This document shows positions 61,442 to 64,000 of a DNA stretch of 64,000 nt, in pieces. Each line of letters starts with the position of its first letter. The stretch's first letter is position 1. The notes under the pieces were generated by a model that made no database searches, had not been told where the DNA came from, and saw nothing but the letters and a program-made list of their open reading frames with translations. The stretch is taken from assembly GCF_937958065.1 (NCBI RefSeq), contig NZ_CALFXI010000109.1, positions 62,001 through 126,000 on the forward strand, given 5' to 3'. A program made the translations under genes and the position numbers. This stretch comes from an uncultured Steroidobacter sp. GTDB lineage: Bacteria; Pseudomonadota; Gammaproteobacteria; Steroidobacterales; Steroidobacteraceae.

Positions 61442-63759
61442 TTCCTCGGTCGCGAGTAGATGAGCTCCGCGTAGCCCGCGGAGGTGCTGAAGGATGAATT
61501 GCCGGCGACGCGATACTGCTCGTCCGTCGCATTGTTCACGCCGGCTCGCAACCGCCACGCGCCCAGCTCCAGCGTGAGCGAAGCATTCAGCAGCGTGACA
61601 TCGTCGAGCTGCGCGACTTCGACGGAGTTGGCCGCATCGAAGAACTGTTCCGAGGTGTAACTGAGGTTGATGCGCGGGGTCAGCGTGGCGTTGCCGACAT
61701 CGAAGTCATAACCCACGCCGAGATTCGCCTGCCACTCGGGTGCGAACGGCAGCGTATTGTTCGGGCCGACGGTCTGGGTGGTGCCTGGCACGACCGCGAT
61801 CTCATCGAACTGGTTGTCCAGATAGCCGGCGCTGGCCTCCACGAGCAGCCGGCCGGGGGCATAGGTCAGTTCCAGCTCCGCGCCTTCGATGGACGACTTA
61901 CCGGCATTGAACAGCAACGGCACGATGCCGAGCCGGTACGTCAGCTGCATGTTGTCGTAATCGGTGCTGAAGATCGCGCCGTTCAGGCGCAGGTTCGCGC
62001 CGAGCTCGGATTTGAAGCCGAGCTCGACCGTCTCCGCCGTCTCTTCGTCGAACGCCACCGGCAGGTTGCCCGGCGGCGCCAGGTTGTAACGCTGATTGAA
62101 GCCGCCGCTCTTGAAGCCTTGCGACCAGCTCAGATACGTCATCACCGACGGGTTCCAGCGATATTGAACGCTCGCCGAGCCGGTCGTGGACTCATATTTG
62201 TTCTCGAACTGCCGCGGAATGATGTTCAGGCCCGGGCCGGCCACCAGCGGCGTGTTCATCGCGGTCGGAATGACCACCGGGGCGGTCAACGGCGTCACCG
62301 TGAACGAGATGATCTGGATGCCCTTGGTCTCCTCGGTGTAGCGCACGCCCGCGGTCAGGCTCAGCGCATCGGTGACGTTGTAGGTCCATTGGGTGAACAA
62401 GGCGAAGTTGTCGTTCTCGATGAAGGCTCGCTGATAGTCGAGCGAGCCCGGTATCGCACCGCTCGCCACCAGCGGGGGCGGCGCTGCGAAGGGCACGAGC
62501 AGGAAATCGTCGATGCTCTCCTCGAAATAGAAAGCACCGATGACGCCACGCAGGCGGTCGGTCTCGATCAGCCCCTGCAACTCCTGACTGAACTGATCGC
62601 CGGCGCTGGAGTAGTCCGTGTGCAGCACCAGCAGACCGGTATTGTCCGCGTCGCGACTGCCGCTCCAATCCAACTCACGATACGCAGTGATCGACTTGAG
62701 CGCGAAGCTGTCGGTCAACTCCCATCGCAGCGTGCCCGAGACGCCCCAGTTCTCCAGTGTGCTTGCAGCCGGCGCATTGCCGCCGTTGCGATACTTGCCG
62801 AGCTCCCAGGTGGCGTCGTTGGCACAGCGCGGATCCACGATATTCTGCGGTACGGACGGTGGCGGGAACGTCGCGCCCGGACATCCGGCGCCGCGACTGA
62901 TCGCCGCTGGAAAAGCTTGCGTCCCGTTGATCGTGGCGAAGACGAAAGGCGAGCCGTGCTCATCCTCCTTGGTGTAGTCGCCTCGCAGCGTGAGCGACAG
63001 GCTGTCACTTGGCTGCCATTGCAACGACGACTGCAAGGTGTAGGTATCTTCGTTGCCGAGATCGAGACCATCGTAAACGCGCGTGACATAGCCATCGCGC
63101 TGTCGGGCGCCGACCGAGACCCTTGCAGCAAGGCTGTCGGCGATCGGCAGATCGACGGCCACGAAACCTTCGTAGAGATTGTCATCCCCCAGGCCGACGC
63201 GCGCCGTGCCGCCAAACTCCTTGCCTGGCAGCGTCGTGGTCAGCAGGACGGCGCCGCCGATGGTGTTCCGACCGAACAACGTTCCCTGCGGACCACGCAG
63301 GATCTGAACGTTGGCGACATCGCGAAAGTCGAGCACGCCACCGACCGAGCGGCCCATGTAGACATCGTCGATGTACAAGCCCACGCCCGGATCGACTCCG
63401 GACGAACCGTCGCTCTGGCCGATGCCGCGGATATAGACCTGTGCGGCCGAATTGTTGCCCGTGAGCGGACCGTAGCTGGCGAACTGCAGATTCGGCGCGA
63501 CTTGATCCAGATCTTCGGTGCTGTTGATCTGCTGACGTTGCAGCGCCGCCGCCGAGAATGCCGAGATGGCAATCGGCGTGTCCTGCAACGATTCCTCGCG
63601 CTTGCGGGCGGTAACGACCACTTCTTCCAACGCGCTCGCCTGTCGCCCCTCCTCGCTGGCATGCGCCGCAAAGCCGACGGGCGCAAACCCGAGGATGAAT
63701 GGGATCTGCCATGCGCTCGCCCAGCGACGCGCGCCAGTGAATCTCACTTTCACAGCCAT
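61411..63759 (-). CDS. TonB-dependent receptor
   Basis: Signal peptide (AWQIPFILGFAPVGFAAHA), TonB box region (LEEVVVTARKREESLQDTP), plug (YIRGIGQSDGSSGVDPGVGLYIDDVYMG, in part, then LRGPQGTLFGRNTIGGAV) and barrel ending RPRNYFVSASVDF. The 782 residues fit the outer-membrane receptors of the group with TARKREESLQ motifs seen elsewhere in the window. No STN domain. Its promoter region carries an inverted repeat, so it is probably repressed by the TetR regulator downstream. It may feed the TRAP/CoA-transferase pathway. Confidence 0.92.
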   Translation of the reverse strand: MAVKVRFTGARRWASAWQIPFILGFAPVGFAAHASEEGRQASALEEVVVTARKREESLQDTPIAISAFSAAALQRQQINSTEDLDQVAPNLQFASYGPLTGNNSAAQVYIRGIGQSDGSSGVDPGVGLYIDDVYMGRSVGGVLDFRDVANVQILRGPQGTLFGRNTIGGAVLLTTTLPGKEFGGTARVGLGDDNLYEGFVAVDLPIADSLAARVSVGARQRDGYVTRVYDGLDLGNEDTYTLQSSLQWQPSDSLSLTLRGDYTKEDEHGSPFVFATINGTQAFPAAISRGAGCPGATFPPPSVPQNIVDPRCANDATWELGKYRNGGNAPAASTLENWGVSGTLRWELTDSFALKSITAYRELDWSGSRDADNTGLLVLHTDYSSAGDQFSQELQGLIETDRLRGVIGAFYFEESIDDFLLVPFAAPPPLVASGAIPGSLDYQRAFIENDNFALFTQWTYNVTDALSLTAGVRYTEETKGIQIISFTVTPLTAPVVIPTAMNTPLVAGPGLNIIPRQFENKYESTTGSASVQYRWNPSVMTYLSWSQGFKSGGFNQRYNLAPPGNLPVAFDEETAETVELGFKSELGANLRLNGAIFSTDYDNMQLTYRLGIVPLLFNAGKSSIEGAELELTYAPGRLLVEASAGYLDNQFDEIAVVPGTTQTVGPNNTLPFAPEWQANLGVGYDFDVGNATLTPRINLSYTSEQFFDAANSVEVAQLDDVTLLNASLTLELGAWRLRAGVNNATDEQYRVAGNSSFSTSAGYAELIYSRPRNYFVSASVDF

Positions 63760-63804
63760 CGAGTCCCCCCTTCCCTGAACATCCCACCCGGTGGGTCCAT
63801 CGAG

Positions 63805-63834
63805 TTATATTGAACCATTACGTCACTATTGAAC
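63805..63834 (-). promoter_or_regulatory. Predicted promoter of the receptor at 61.4-63.8 kb
   Basis: Leftward, TTCAAT (-35), 18 bases and TATAAC (-10). The -35 lies inside the inverted repeat described next, so a bound regulator would block polymerase. A separate palindrome CCCACC-C-GGTGGG sits in the predicted leader at 63784-63796. The stretch from 63,852 to the window end shows no gene. Confidence 0.5.
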
Positions 63835-63851
63835 TATTCAGTCAATAGTGG
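63811..63851. promoter_or_regulatory. TetR-type operator: inverted repeat plus direct repeat
   Basis: CACTATTGA at 63825-63833 pairs perfectly with TCAATAGTG at 63843-63851 across nine bases. In addition TTGAACCATTACGTCA (63811) and TTGAACTATTCAGTCA (63830) form a 16-base direct repeat with three mismatches and a 19-base period. Such double sites suit a pair of TetR dimers. Confidence 0.6.
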
Positions 63852-64000
63852 CTCGGGCCGCAAATGGCTCGATCCCGCGGCCCGTTCGGGGCCGTTCCAT
63901 TGCCGCCGCTTATGGCCGGGAGAGGCACAAGGTGTTACCTCCGGCGCCCGCATCTGCTCTAGTGTTCCCGTTGCCCTCGCCGGGCCCGATCCCCCTTTTT

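Noticed and set aside
62119..63813. 564-codon rightward frame opposite the last receptor
   Set aside because: Antisense shadow that also runs through the receptor's promoter region.
1..64000. CRISPR arrays, insertion sequences, phage genes, rRNA
   Set aside because: No spaced repeats, transposase or integrase motifs, or ribosomal RNA signatures were seen while reading both strands.

Overview
The window is about 64 kb of GC-rich, densely packed bacterial DNA. The gene content points to an aerobic, oligotrophic gammaproteobacterium, and a Steroidobacter-like member of Steroidobacteraceae is my best guess. The reasons are four TonB-dependent receptors, FecI/FecR-type sigma and anti-sigma genes, DUF6152 and DUF6644-like proteins, and aromatic and CoA-ester catabolism. 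The taxonomic call is inference only. I see no rRNA, tRNA, CRISPR array, insertion sequence or prophage.

Left part (1-13,900): an ECF sigma factor with the first codons of a probable anti-sigma gene; a periplasmic cyclophilin; a response regulator/histidine kinase pair divergent from a HlyD-ABC-FtsX efflux operon; a DUF2087 protein; a sugar-1-phosphate nucleotidyltransferase; a two-subunit 3-oxoacid CoA-transferase beside a second ECF sigma factor; a LysR regulator; and two tandem membrane proteins.

Centre-left (14,200-24,300): a mostly leftward cluster with two DUF6152 proteins, an MFS transporter, a TonB receptor, a family-3 beta-glucosidase, a secreted protein of unknown function and a Tat-exported TIM-barrel isomerase-like protein. 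It looks like uptake and processing of a glycoside. A SnoaL-like gene with a frameshift lies at its right end.

Centre (24,400-42,000): the core of the window. A leftward, almost gapless operon encodes an ECF sigma factor, a FecR anti-sigma factor, the two subunits of a hydroquinone 1,2-dioxygenase (HapC/HapD type), an aldehyde dehydrogenase (HapE type), a Rieske ferredoxin, CobS-like and CobT-like proteins with no CobN, a Dabb protein and a metallo-beta-lactamase-fold protein. Upstream are maleylacetate reductase, hydroxyquinol 1,2-dioxygenase and a TonB receptor with an N-terminal STN signalling domain. Together these would cleave hydroquinone and hydroxyquinol to maleylacetate and reduce it to 3-oxoadipate, and the CoA-transferase at 9.9-11.2 kb could activate that product. 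Sigma factor, FecR and STN receptor form a plausible cell-surface signalling circuit. The CobST pair with the Rieske protein is the most striking candidate for an undescribed system, possibly a metal-loading or reactivation machine for the ferrous dioxygenase.

Right part (42,000-64,000): a rightward trio (CadC-like membrane regulator, parvulin, HupE/UreJ), then a TonB receptor and a CocE-type hydrolase. A GntR regulator diverges from an eight-gene coupled operon: CapA-like protein, TRAP permeases, two proteins related to 2-hydroxyacyl-CoA dehydratase subunits, a double-domain CaiB-type CoA-transferase, a TRAP binding protein and another CoA-transferase. The window ends with a TetR regulator converging on a TonB receptor whose promoter carries a clear inverted repeat.

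Eight gene starts are preceded by similar promoter-like elements: an (A)ATTGTCGACA-like -35 region, exactly 17 bases, then a TATTNN-like -10. These tie the hydroquinone, CoA-transferase and several receptor-associated genes together.
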